From Gyrodactylus bullatarudis (lineage: Eukaryota; Platyhelminthes; Monogenea; Gyrodactylidea; Gyrodactylidae), in assembly GCA_012064415.1 (NCBI GenBank), contig SSNU01000075.1, forward strand, positions 1 through 64,000: a DNA stretch of 64,000 nt. Reading direction: 5' to 3'. The notes beneath the pieces were generated by a model that searched no databases, had not been told where the DNA came from, and saw only the letters and a program-made list of their open reading frames with translations. Below are positions 11,422 to 21,138 of this stretch, piece by piece. The first letter of the stretch is position 1. Each line of letters starts with the position of its first letter. A program made the position numbers and the translations under genes.

Positions 11422-12521
11422 ATCTTTATGAAATTCAAGCATATTGTCTTGAAGACTTTATTTTGTCAAAGCAGATGATAACCTTTAAAAATGATAAAAT
11501 AAGTTATATGCTTGACATATCACATGCCACAATTTATTATTTCAAAATAGATAAATTTATTGGGATTCGTTATGCAGTCTACAAGAATTGCAATGTTGAT
11601 GTCAATATATTATTTGAAAATTGTGAAAGCGATTTATTCATGGAAAAACTAAGATTTTTTTATAGTAATTAAATTATTTATTTAAAGCTTATTCTCAAAA
11701 TATCTCATTTTGCTACTATGAATCAAATTTGACACAAGCTTTCTTTTTTTTTCATAAAATTGTTGAAAATAATGATTTTGAAGCTGATGTTTACTGTGGT
11801 AAAAAGAAACACACCATAAGATTTAAGAATTCATTATTCAATAAAACAGATTTTATTAAATTCGACAATATGAACTGCGTAGGATATCTCAATCATACGC
11901 TAAAATTAATGCCAGGTTAGAATAAATCTTAATGTGTCCTATTTTTTATATATAAACTTATTTAATAAGGAATTTGTCCGATTTTCAATTTAAAAGAATG
12001 GAATATTTCAATCGCAGCACCTTACTATATGATATTGAAACAACACAATAAAGTATTGATGTTCAGTTTTGAAGAAGTAACAATGGAGCTATTAGTGAAA
12101 AATTCAAAGATTTTAGCTTCAAATATGAAGGCAGATGAAAAAATTTTGGAAATTGTTCTGGAAAACGTGTTCGAGCCTAGTATATTTATGAATAATATAG
12201 CCCACTGCTTCTGTATGCAATATATTTTATCAAATAGATTATTATTGTGATGATATCAACTATGTAAACTTGGAAACGAAAACTAAGCACTTAATTTGGG
12301 TTATTGAATACTTTAAACTAGAAATGAGTGAAATTTTAATTACAAATTTTCAAAAAAAAAACTTACGCTTAAAATTTGATGAATGCACGAATATTGAGTA
12401 CGAAGAAACTCAGGAGATCATAGAAGGATCTTATGAAAATGATGTTTGTTCTGGAAAATCCTTCAAAAGAGAACTTCTCAAACGATCTTTAAGCAGTAAA
12501 AATTTAATCGATAACAAATAA
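11422..12521 (+). CDS. Gene A: unrecognised modular gene, last four exons
   Basis: Exons 11422-11664, 11739-11915, 12018-12212 and 12238-12521 (stop TAA). All splice sites are GT-AG and all junctions, including the entry into the first exon after TTTTTCAG, are phase 1. Splicing removes every stop between 11422 and 12519. Introns are 74, 102 and 25 nt. The coding part is about 300 residues, without signal peptide, membrane span or cysteine pattern, and is rich in beta-type hydrophobic runs. Exon 1 and exon 3 share a pattern (phi-x-F-x-F-x4-phi-x-phi, then about 20 residues, then a short helix ending F-Y) with exons of gene B at 21.1 kb. The last exon ends in a charged tail. Upstream exons and the start are not found. 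A faint RAD9-like look in exons 2-3 was not strong enough to name it. Confidence 0.55.
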
Positions 12522-12780
12522 TTAATTATTATAATGTACAGTGATAAATAAGATTTGTAAAGGGGAATTTTACGAGATAGCATAGAATAGCTTAAGCTCA
12601 TAATTGAAATATCATTATATATAATTTTCGACATCATTTTTTACAATTCATCCGTTCTTCAAACTCATCATTATTTTTATTACTAATTAATTAAAGAAAT
12701 TTAGAAGCTGTAGGTGAATCCAGAATAATTGAGGTATTTTCGATGCTGATACTGTGAAAAATAACAATGATTTTATGATA

Positions 12781-13520
12781 AAATTTATTAAAACTTAGGT
12801 CAATATTAGGATTCTCAGCCATGGTCATCCAAACGTTTCGACGGTGATTGTCTACACACGCCTTCTTCAGTGGTACGACAAGTTTGTCAAAAAACAAATT
12901 ACTATTTATATACTCTCATGATCTCATACCTATCAAAAGTCCAATCAGATGAGAGAATAGAATAACACAAGAAGCTGACCTATGATAATAATTTATAGAT
13001 AATCAGAACAGAAAAGAGTTATTATTTTTCATCAGATTTAATTTAAATTCCTTCTTTCGCCAAAAAGCTGAATCCAACACTGCTCAATGTTCACTTCACC
13101 AACATTTCCATTAAAAGTATCATTATAGCCTATATCTAGAGCTTCATGAATTAACCTCTTTCTCTAGATATAGGCAATAATGATACTTTTAATGGAAATG
13201 TTGGTGAAGTGAACATTGAGCAGTGTTGGATTCAGCTTTTTGGCGAAAGAAGGAATTTAAATTAAATCTGATGAAAAATAATAACTCTTTTCTGTTCTGA
13301 TTATCTATAAATTATTATCATAGGTCAGCTTCTTGTGTTATTCTATTCTCTCATCTGATTGGACTTTTGATAGGTATGAGATCATGAGAGTATATAAATA
13401 GTAATTTGTTTTTTGACAAACTTGTCGTACCACTGAAGAAGGCGTGTGTAGACAATCACCGTCGAAACGTTTGGATGACCATGGCTGAGAATCCTAATAT
13501 TGACCTAAGTTTTAATAAAT
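12781..13520. repeat. Near-perfect palindrome, about 360-bp arms, 22-bp spacer
   Basis: 12781-13140 is the inverted copy of 13163-13520 with very few mismatches (one near the centre: CATTATAGCC versus GGCAATAATG). Each arm contains CTGAAGAAGGCG then, 16 nt later, CGAAACGTTTGG. Those blocks recall the CTGAAGA/GAAA core of hammerheads, with GGCGTG and CACCGTC able to form a stem between them. The only frame (FFDKLVVPLKKACVDNHRR) occurs once per arm and is not recognised. Could be a foldback element, paired PLE termini or an assembly foldback. Confidence 0.85.
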
Positions 13521-14238
13521 TTTTTTTAATATCCAGAATTATTGTTTGGTGTATAGGGTGGCGAATAGTTCGCACTCTTAGAAAAGTTCATCAAACAACA
13601 TCTGTATTGTATAGATTTTTTGGTGGAAGGGGATTACTGGAATGCTATTCACACATTTAAAATTTCTTTCCTCTGGTGGGTATTCTTTCTATCTTGTTTT
13701 AGCTTTTTGTGAAATTTTTTTGGATATTTTATCATCAACAATTTCCTAGCTCATAATTTTGTTAGCAGATTTATATTTGTAATGAATCTTACACCTTTCA
13801 CATTTTCTCAAAAATATTCGGGGATAACACGGGATTTTAAAACAAACACTATGAAAAGTTGTGAAATATTAGGAATAAAAAAATCTGCTCAATTCTGATT
13901 GGATCTTGGATACTGAACATTCATTCGCTACTGATTTGGGGCAGAGAAGTATAAAAGTAAACCTCCCTGGAATATTTAATTTAACGCTATTCATCATGTG
14001 TGAAATTGTACACTTCAATATGTCGTGATGTAAAGCTAGTTGGCATCAAGATGAGAATTTATTTTATTTTATAAAAAACTCGATATTTTTCTTAGGAAAG
14101 TCAGGAAAAATTTTTTTGAATTCCATCATAAAATGAGCCGATAAGTTGTGCAAATTGAAAAAAATTTGGAAAATTGAATCTGGCCAAAATTAGACCGATT
14201 TTCGAAATTTGAAAATGCCCCGAATTTCCTCTTTTTAT
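13521..14238. other. No gene seen
   Basis: AT-rich sequence with no recognisable coding or repeat content. Confidence 0.4.
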
Positions 14239-15333
14239 CCCTTACATATTTTATGATTGACCAATCAGAATGCGAGAAAATTGAAATTCGTAATTCTCTT
14301 AAACGTTGTATCAAAATATAGGTTATACAGTTTTAAGAAATATGAAGATTTTGTAAGTCTTTATGTAATTTTTGTAAATAGACAAATAATATAAAAGCTG
14401 GTGTGATAACTAGAGTTACAATCAAGCCCTTTTACACACCTAAACTAAAACAGAAAATATTTGTTCAAAGATAGAAAGTTTGGCATCGAAAATAACTCTG
14501 AATCTGAATTAGTTTTTCACAGTTGAAATGAAAACTTATTTATTAATGAAATCAGTACTTTATTCTATACATATTTTAGCATGTTTGAAATAATTTTAGT
14601 AGGCATTTTATTCCAAACATTTTCTGATATTTTTAAAGCATCCCAGAGACTGATTTTTTTCAGTCAATGAATGCTCTAACGCGTAACTTCTGTACATATC
14701 CCTGAAAGATTTGATTCCTGTATTAGTTTAGGTGTGAAAAAGGGCTTGATTGTAACTCTAGTTATCACACCAGCTGTTACATTATTTGTCTATTTGCAAA
14801 AATTACATCAAGACTTACAAAATCTTCATTTTTTGTCATATATATGTGAGACATAGCTCAATCTTCTTAATATTGTATAGTGGTCGACCAAAAAAAGTAT
14901 CCAGTCTAAATTCTTTTTAACTTCTATAGATGAACTATAGATGATAATAAAAGAAAATATGCAGTATTCGATAGAGAAAAGAATTTTCTATCTGTATATA
15001 AACCCAGCTGTAATTTTAATTCATTCATCATTTAAAATCCCGATTCACTAGTTTCCATTGAGTTGAAAAACGACAAATCAAAATTATCCATTTTTATTTT
15101 GTAAAATCTCCGTTGTTTTGAACAACACTCAGATATCTTAGGTATAGTGAGGAACTTCAACTGTGTCTTTGTCTATAGAAATCCATTCCTTGATAATGGT
15201 TTCAGTCAAATCTTTCTTATTAAAAAATATTTTCCAGTTCGCATAAACTTTTCGAGTTAAAATTCCCCAAAGGTTCTCGATTGGTATTCTGATTTGTATT
15301 CATAAGATAGATTAGAAAACAAGCGAATAATAA

Positions 15334-15392
15334 GGAATAAACGTTTTATTTCACCGGGTTTCTTCAGAATTAACCCCGGGCTTAAGTTTTAT
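15334..15392 (-). ncRNA. Hammerhead-like ribozyme motif, PLE family E
   Basis: Minus strand: CTGAAGA (15367-15361), loop AACCCGGT, GAAA (15352-15349), hairpin III AATAAAACGTTTATT. The upstream block CCGGGG pairs with the loop CCCGG. It sits at the 3' end of the PLE fragment 15616-15993. The geometry matches families A, B and D with a different pairing sequence. Confidence 0.65.
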
Positions 15393-15615
15393 TCTCTTAC
15401 AATGCAACATTTTCTGGTCTTTCATTGGTTAAAGAGATCCCTCAATTTGGATGGGGAGGGAAGCTATGGACTCATTACTTTTGTCTCTTCAGCAGATTGG
15501 GGCCTTTCAAAAATTCATCCTTTAGTAACTGACCGCTGTTTCTCTTCCGTTTTCGCTTAATTGAGGGTTTATTGATCGAATCTACCCTAGTGTTTATTGC
15601 AGGTTGGCTCATAAT

Positions 15616-15993
15616 TTAATTATCAACTACTGTTGACTCGGATTTTTCGCATTTTGCCAACTCTACGCTAGTTACTAGGACTGATCTCTGCACTTTTGTA
15701 TGGTGATTATTGGCTACAGCCAACTTCTCTTGGTTTTCAGTTTGATTTACACTTCTGTTTTGAGTTGAACTAAACTTTTTTCGGGGTAGGGACTTGAGAA
15801 TTTTCTCGATTTTTGCCAGTTTTTTCCCTTTGATAAACCCTTCTCTGCCTGTTATGCCAAGTTTCGATGCGATTCTCATGGAGGTGATTCTGTACTGCAC
15901 TGTTGTGTTTGGGCCTCAGATGTTCCTTTACTCTTTCCCCTAAAGTTCTCGATGTTTGGCCAACATACTTTGAACCACATGAACAGGTGAAGA
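15616..15993 (-). pseudogene. PLE fragment (GIY-YIG start and C-terminal tail) inside Tc1
   Basis: From 15993 down: LFTCSCGSKYVGQTSRTLGE and VKEHLRPKHNSAVQ, the GIY-YIG first half. A frame break follows, then 15900-15616 with KLGITGREGFIKGKKLAKIE and a polar tail ending SESTVVDN. The GIY-YIG middle with the catalytic Glu is lost. A copy of the same region lies at 50186-50322. 5'-truncated insertion within the Tc1 element. Confidence 0.75.
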
Positions 15994-17479
15994 GAAACTA
16001 TAAATTATTCGATAGAGAAAATAATTTTCTATCTGTATATATATAGACGAAAGAATGTACGCCATACTAAAAAACTAAAGATGCACAAATGACCACAGAT
16101 GGACATGAAACCTTCCGATCATTATCGTTGCACTACACACCCCAAGGAACCAATGATGGCCAAACTTCCCTCAGTTTGGTGGTCTTTTGTATGATTTGGA
16201 GCATTCTTCCTGGGAACGTCTGCTTTGTTATATGGGCCAATTCGCTGTTCAGGATCGCTTTTTGAAAGGTAATTTTAAATAAATCGGCTCATCTTCACTC
16301 TCCGGCTCTTTGCGTCCTGGTTTTACTTTTTAGTCGAAGCAGATCGATGGCCAGGCGCATTATCTTGTTGAAAAACTAGCATCTAATTTTCGATTTCCTT
16401 CTTGAACGGTAAAATTTGATCTTCAAGTAACTTTTGGTAAGAATTTGAATTCAATTTTTCGTCTATTACAACCAAGTTGCCTGTATTTTTCGATTTAATA
16501 ACAGTCCAAACCATGATACAGCCACCTCCGAATCCACGCTTGATACTTGTCGGCTTAGGCAATGATTTATCTATCCAGCAAGAAGTGAGACCATCTGGAC
16601 CATCTAAATTGAATTTTCTCTCATCTGAGAAAATAATCTTTGACCATTCCTGGTTTTCAATTATTCTTTTTGATGTCCAGTCTTTCCTAGCATTTTTGTA
16701 TTGTTCACTCAGGTTAGGAATGTTTCTAGGTCATCCCCAAAAGATTTCAGGAATTTTTTTCAGGTAACGCTGTATTGTCCTTGTACTAAAATTGAGCTCA
16801 GATTTTATTTGCGAGGCAGAAAATCTCAGTGGCAAGAAATTTTATTTTTTCCCTTATAGATTAGATATTGAAATCTTCCGACCTTGTTTTTTCTTATTTT
16901 TTGGGGGGGGATTTCGGATTGAGTAATGAGCATATTGAGCGATGGGTACATCCAATTTTCTTGGCAGCCTGTCGCATGCTCATACCGTCCTTTAGCAAGT
17001 TTAGAGAAAGAGTTTTGTCCTCTGTACTCAACATCGTGTATTTTAACTTAAGAACAGTAGTTGAAATTTTTTCAGCAATTTTTTTTCGATTTTTATTAAA
17101 AAAGAGCTAAAAGAGAATATCCCAAATAATCTTCGTATTGATAAATTATTTTAGGCGGACATAATGTTAGCTGTAAAATGGATATTTTTGATTTGTCGTT
17201 TTACAATTCAATGGAAACTAGTAAAACGGAATTTAAAAGGCTATGTTTTAAAGGCTAAGTTCATAAACAGATAGAACTTTTTTTCTCTATCGAATGATGT
17301 ATAGGTTCTTTTATTAAGAGTTCATATATAGAAGTTAATAAAATTTAGACTGGATACTTTTGTTTTGTCGACCACTATATAACCTATATTTCGATACCAA
17401 GTTTAAGATAATTACGATAAATTCCAATTTTCTCGCATTCTTATTGGTCAATCATAAAAGTATGCAAGAAGTGAAATCC

Positions 17480-17783
17480 TCCCTCTCAATCGATGTTTTG
17501 ACTGTATTAAAATAAATACCCTATAAATTAATATCTGTTTGCATCCACTATTCCGGGTACGTATTTCTTGAGTACGAAGTGGAATGCTTAACATTAGAAC
17601 CATCAATTTTACTTAGGGAAACTTTTGATATACTGAAGAGCATCTCCACGATAATAACAAAGCTAACTTGAAAGTTTATTTTAATCAGCTAAGGAATTAA
17701 ATTCCTCAAATCAACAATTCCACCTTTGTCATCGTAATAATTTTCAAATTCGCATCTGACGCCATAATTTGACGAGTATTTAA
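17480..17783. other. No gene seen
   Basis: AT-rich spacer; AATAAATAT at 17784-17792 may be one copy of the target duplication of the following PLE. Confidence 0.3.
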
Positions 17784-17850
17784 AATAAATATTTGGAGGT
17801 TGCTGACTACTATTATTATGTTCCCTAATTTTTCATGTATATAAATGTAT

Positions 17851-17915
17851 CAAGTCGGTGTTTGGTCCGAAGAGAACTGACGAAAATAAAGCTTTATTCA
17901 CCAATCAACTTTCGT
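17851..17915 (+). ncRNA. Hammerhead-like ribozyme motif, PLE family B, left pseudo-LTR
   Basis: CCGAAGAG at 17867-17874 (U4 of the core is C), loop AACTGAC, GAAA at 17882-17885, then the perfect palindrome AATAAAGCTTTATT as hairpin III and C as the predicted cleavage base. Stem I is TTGGT/ACCAA. Upstream GTCGG pairs with loop CTGAC with one G-U. The right copy has CCGAC, a full match. Confidence 0.65.
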
Positions 17916-17932
17916 TCGTTCTTAAAACTAGC

Positions 17933-20415
17933 ATGACTTCTAGTCAGCGACCTCCAAATATTTTCGAGGAAATCAGGCAACTTATGTCCGATAAAGATGA
18001 ATCCCCAGTTTCCTCTAGTCAGTACCGTGACCTGAAATCTTTCCTGAACACCTCCTGTTCTTTGGCCGAAGATAAAGTTCTTTGTGGTTTTCTGCATCAG
18101 TCTATTGAAAATCAAAAATTCTCAAAAGTCATCTGGGAGAGAGTAAAGAAAGCGAAGATGAAAAATTCCTTGGCCAACGCGGCCCATGTGTCCTTAGATC
18201 TGGCTCGTGAAACAGAGAACCATATCAAAGGGAAATACAACGACCTGGAACGCATGAATGCTTCAGTACAATCTCTACTTGATGAACTGAGAACCTCATT
18301 CCTCAATTACGTTCAACTAGTGACCGATGCGCGTGCCAACTCCAAGTCCAAGTCCAAGTCCCTGAACTTGAGCATTGCAAATCGTCCTGAAGACATATCC
18401 TTTCCTGAAAACCCCGAGAACTACGTTTTTAACCTAAGTAATATTCAGCTTTCCCAAGATGCCTTAGAGGTCCTGAGTCTTGGCCCTAAATTTTGTGTTC
18501 ATAACAGACGAAATATGAACCTAGAAACTGACCTCGGGTTCGAATTATTCTACAACCAACTCAAAAATCTCACTGCTTCCACTAAATAACTTCGTGAAAG
18601 ATTCAACACAGTCCTTAATGATGCCAGGGTCCAATACAAACAACAGAAGATTGATTTCCCATATCTAACAGCTGCCCACTACCAAGCTCTCGCCACACTC
18701 CGCAACAATCCTAACGTACTGATCTCAGATCTGGACAAAGGCTAAGGAATCGCCATACTGAACGCTGATGAATACTACCGGAAGGGAAGACTACTCATCA
18801 GTGATGTCCAGATGTTCAGACAGCTCGACGGTCCGGAAGCAGAGAAAAGATCCACAAGGCTCCTAGTCTCAATAAACAGGAAAATTGACTTCTTAGTTGC
18901 AAAGAAATTCATGTCCCAAAAGACAGCCAATAGCTTACGTCCGAATGGTCCTGGAATATGTCTCCTTTACCTCCTACCGAAAATCCACAAGAGTTCCGAT
19001 GACCTGAAATTTCGTCCTATCCTGGGCATGACGCCAAGTCCACAACACGGTCTAGTTCAATGGTTGGCCGACGTTTTGAAACCATTGAGAGATCATCTAT
19101 TTCCACATTCGGTTGTTAATGTTTATGATTTCCTTTCCAGACTCAGAAACAAAAATCCGTTCACTGGCCAGATGGTCTCCTTAGACGTATCGTCCCTCTT
19201 CACCAATTTTCCCCTCAAAGAAACTGTTGACTTCATACGAATGAAACTCTCTGAGCATCCAGAATTAATCAAAAGTGAGGATCCTTCAACCATTCCAATG
19301 ACAGCTGATGAGATTTGCTCCCTCATTTTCATGACGGTCCAAAACATCGACTTCAAATATGATGGATCATATTTCCGGCAGAAAGGTGGTGTCGCTATGG
19401 GAACTCCCCTGGGTCCGATCTTGGCTGAAATATTCCTGGCGTCTAAAGAATCAACTAAGATGACTAGTACAATCAATGAGGCCCACCTATATTTACGCTA
19501 CGTTGATGATACATTCCTCTTGTTGAAAGAAGAAAAAAATCCAGCTGAATTACTATCAGAACTTAACCAAATGCATCCCAGATTGAAGTTCACAATGGAG
19601 AGAGAAGCCAACAACATGCTGAACTTCCTCGAGGCTTCCATTGAAAAATGCCCAAGCACCGAAAGCTTCATCTCGAGGATATACAGAAAACCTGGTACAA
19701 AATACGGCTCCTGCCTAAAACAAAAAAATTGTTGAACGACCGTAATAAGGATCCGGTCCATTGGCTCAAGAGAAAAGGTGTAGTGTATGAGTTCAAATGT
19801 TCCTGTGGTCAATCCTACATCGGCATGACAATAAGACCAGTATCAGCGAGGATCAAGGAGCACCTTACTCCTGGCAATGACCGTTCGTCCATTCAAGAGC
19901 ATATCCGGCAAACTAAACACTCGGCAGGGATAGAAAACTTCAGGATACGCTACACAGCGGACCCTAAGCTCAGTAAACCACGCTTACAGAAGGTTCTGGA
20001 GATAGCAGAGGCCAAACTAGTCAACGAAGAGTTACCCTCGTTATGCGCCCAAAAGATTTTAGGTAGAAAGTTTGGTTTTACGGCAGTAAATTTCCTCAAA
20101 GCATCCAAGACGATCAAAAAGGTTGCAAGGATGACCGAGAGACAGCAGAACAGTGATTTCAACTCGAATTCAGTAAACGCACCACTAAACTCAACATCAT
20201 TCGATACTACTCCATCTGAAAACGGTCCAATTTTCGCATCAACTCAAAAAGTTTCTTCTAATGATGGCCTAACAACTGGATTGATCGCAACTCAAACCTC
20301 AACATTAGTTGATAATGACACTCCCTCTAGTTGTAAAACCTCAATTGAAACAATCTCCAATAGTTCCCTCCCCCCAGCAACCAAAAAGATTTTGACACCC
20401 ATGATGATCATATGA
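17933..20415 (+). pseudogene. PLE B polyprotein: RT plus GIY-YIG, nonsense and deletion mutations
   Basis: ATG at 17933 (MTSSQRPPNIF) rather than the earlier in-frame codon, because it follows the ribozyme. The frame is interrupted by TAA at 18587 and TAA at 18743, then runs to 19735. RT motifs: LLPKIHKSSDD, FRPILGMTPSPQHGLVQWL, SLDVSSLFTNF, GVAMGTPLGPILAEIFLA and the intact active site YLRYVDDTFLLL (about 19491). Near 19700 the frame shifts and the RT-to-endonuclease linker of roughly 120 residues is missing compared with 39.9 kb. The GIY-YIG domain follows (KGVVYEFKCSCGQSYIGMTI, then ARIKEHLTPG and the Glu-containing AEAKLVNEELP), then a Ser/Thr/Asn-rich tail to 20415. Would not make a full protein, but every catalytic motif except the linker is intact. 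Confidence 0.85.
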
Positions 20416-20663
20416 GGTATTTCTTTCAACCAGAAAGACAAGCTCCCACGCCATTGCGGAAAAGGAGTCTTTCGGTTTCGCCCAAGCAACCAAAGCGAAA
20501 GGAAAGCATAGAAAAGAGTACCATCCGGTGTCCAGACAATAGATGCATTCTTCACTGCCCCTAAGAGATGAACACACTCTACTCCCATTGGTCAGAACTA
20601 GTTGAATGATTGCTATTGGACTTTATTATTATGTTCCCCAATTTTTCATGTATATAAATGTAT

Positions 20664-20728
20664 CAAGTCGGTGTTTGGTCCGAAGAGAACCGACGAAAAT
20701 AAAGCTTTATTCACCAATCAACTTTCGT
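20664..20728 (+). ncRNA. Hammerhead-like ribozyme motif, PLE family B, right pseudo-LTR
   Basis: Same as the left copy except loop AACCGAC, giving full Watson-Crick pairing of GTCGG (20668-20672) with CCGAC (20690-20694). CCGAAGAG at 20680-20687, GAAA from 20694, palindromic hairpin III, stem I TTGGT/ACCAA. Confidence 0.65.
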
Positions 20729-20816
20729 TCGTTCTTAAAACTAGCATGACTTCTAGTCAGCGACCTCCAAATATTTTCGAGGAAATCAGGCAACTTATGT
20801 CCGATATAATAAATAT

Positions 20817-21138
20817 GTTCTAAAATATTAATGAAAGACTAATTTAAATCTTACTCAGTATGATGCTCTAATAATAATAATTGCTTAAACAAATGATGCA
20901 AACAGAATAATATGTATTCTAAATTAATTCAAACTTAGATTTACAGGTAAATATATGTTCCCATAAATTCAAAATATTTTACAATTTTTACTAACGCAGA
21001 GCTCTGATTTATGATATTTATGAAACTTAAAACAACTTCTTTTCAAGTTAGATTAGATTCGATTTTTATCATTGCATTAAATATACACTAGATTCATTTA
21101 AAATTTAGACTATTATTTATTTAAATTATTATTTCAAG
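20817..21138. other. No gene seen upstream of gene B exons
   Basis: AT-rich sequence ending in the acceptor ATTTCAAG at 21131-21138 used by the first gene B exon. Confidence 0.4.

Larger units (their letters stand above)
14878..17379 (-). mobile_element. Tc1/mariner transposon with decayed transposase
   Basis: Terminal inverted repeats begin TATAGTGGTCGACC (14876) and end with the inverse at 17366-17379, about 130 bp each, at a TA target. The minus strand carries a transposase in pieces: HTH region KDGMSMRQAAKKIGCTHRSI (about 17010-16940), IIFSDERKFNLDGPDG with the first catalytic Asp (about 16650), GGGCIMVW, and QQDNAPGH with the second Asp (about 16365). Stops and frameshifts break it. A PLE has inserted between the left TIR and the transposase. 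Confidence 0.8.
14239..17475. mobile_element. Long-TIR element interrupted by a Tc1/mariner
   Basis: Left terminal repeat 14239-14452; right terminal repeat in two parts, 14723-14830 and 17381-17475, separated by the Tc1 element. Matching blocks include TGATTGACCAATCAGAATG (14255) against its inverse at 17449, and AGTTACAATCAAGCCCTTTT against its inverse at 14734. Without the Tc1 the element is about 730 bp, with about 210-bp arms and no coding capacity: a MITE or foldback type. Confidence 0.7.
17797..20810 (+). mobile_element. Penelope-like element B with two pseudo-LTRs
   Basis: A direct repeat of about 180 bp flanks the element: 17811-17994 and 20626-20807. Both copies hold the promoter-proximal region, the hammerhead motif and the first codons of the ORF (MTSSQRPPNIFEEIRQLMSD). 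AATAAATAT occurs just outside both ends (17784-17792 and 20808-20816), a candidate 9-bp target duplication, though low in complexity. The copies differ at only a few positions, so the insertion is fairly recent. The second copy ends within the ORF start, as expected for a PLE tandem-type structure. Confidence 0.8.

Noticed and set aside
11739..12212. Gene A exons 2-3 as a RAD9 (9-1-1 clamp) homologue
   Set aside because: A few blocks (FSFEEVTMEL; YCGKKKHTIRF) resemble RAD9 positions, but there is no continuous alignment and the recurring pattern across exons suggests a different repeat domain. A profile search would decide.
18587..18745. Reassigned TAA codon in the PLE B frame
   Set aside because: Two in-frame TAA codons fall in an otherwise good frame, but eIF2-beta, gene A and other frames end at TAA, so these are nonsense mutations.
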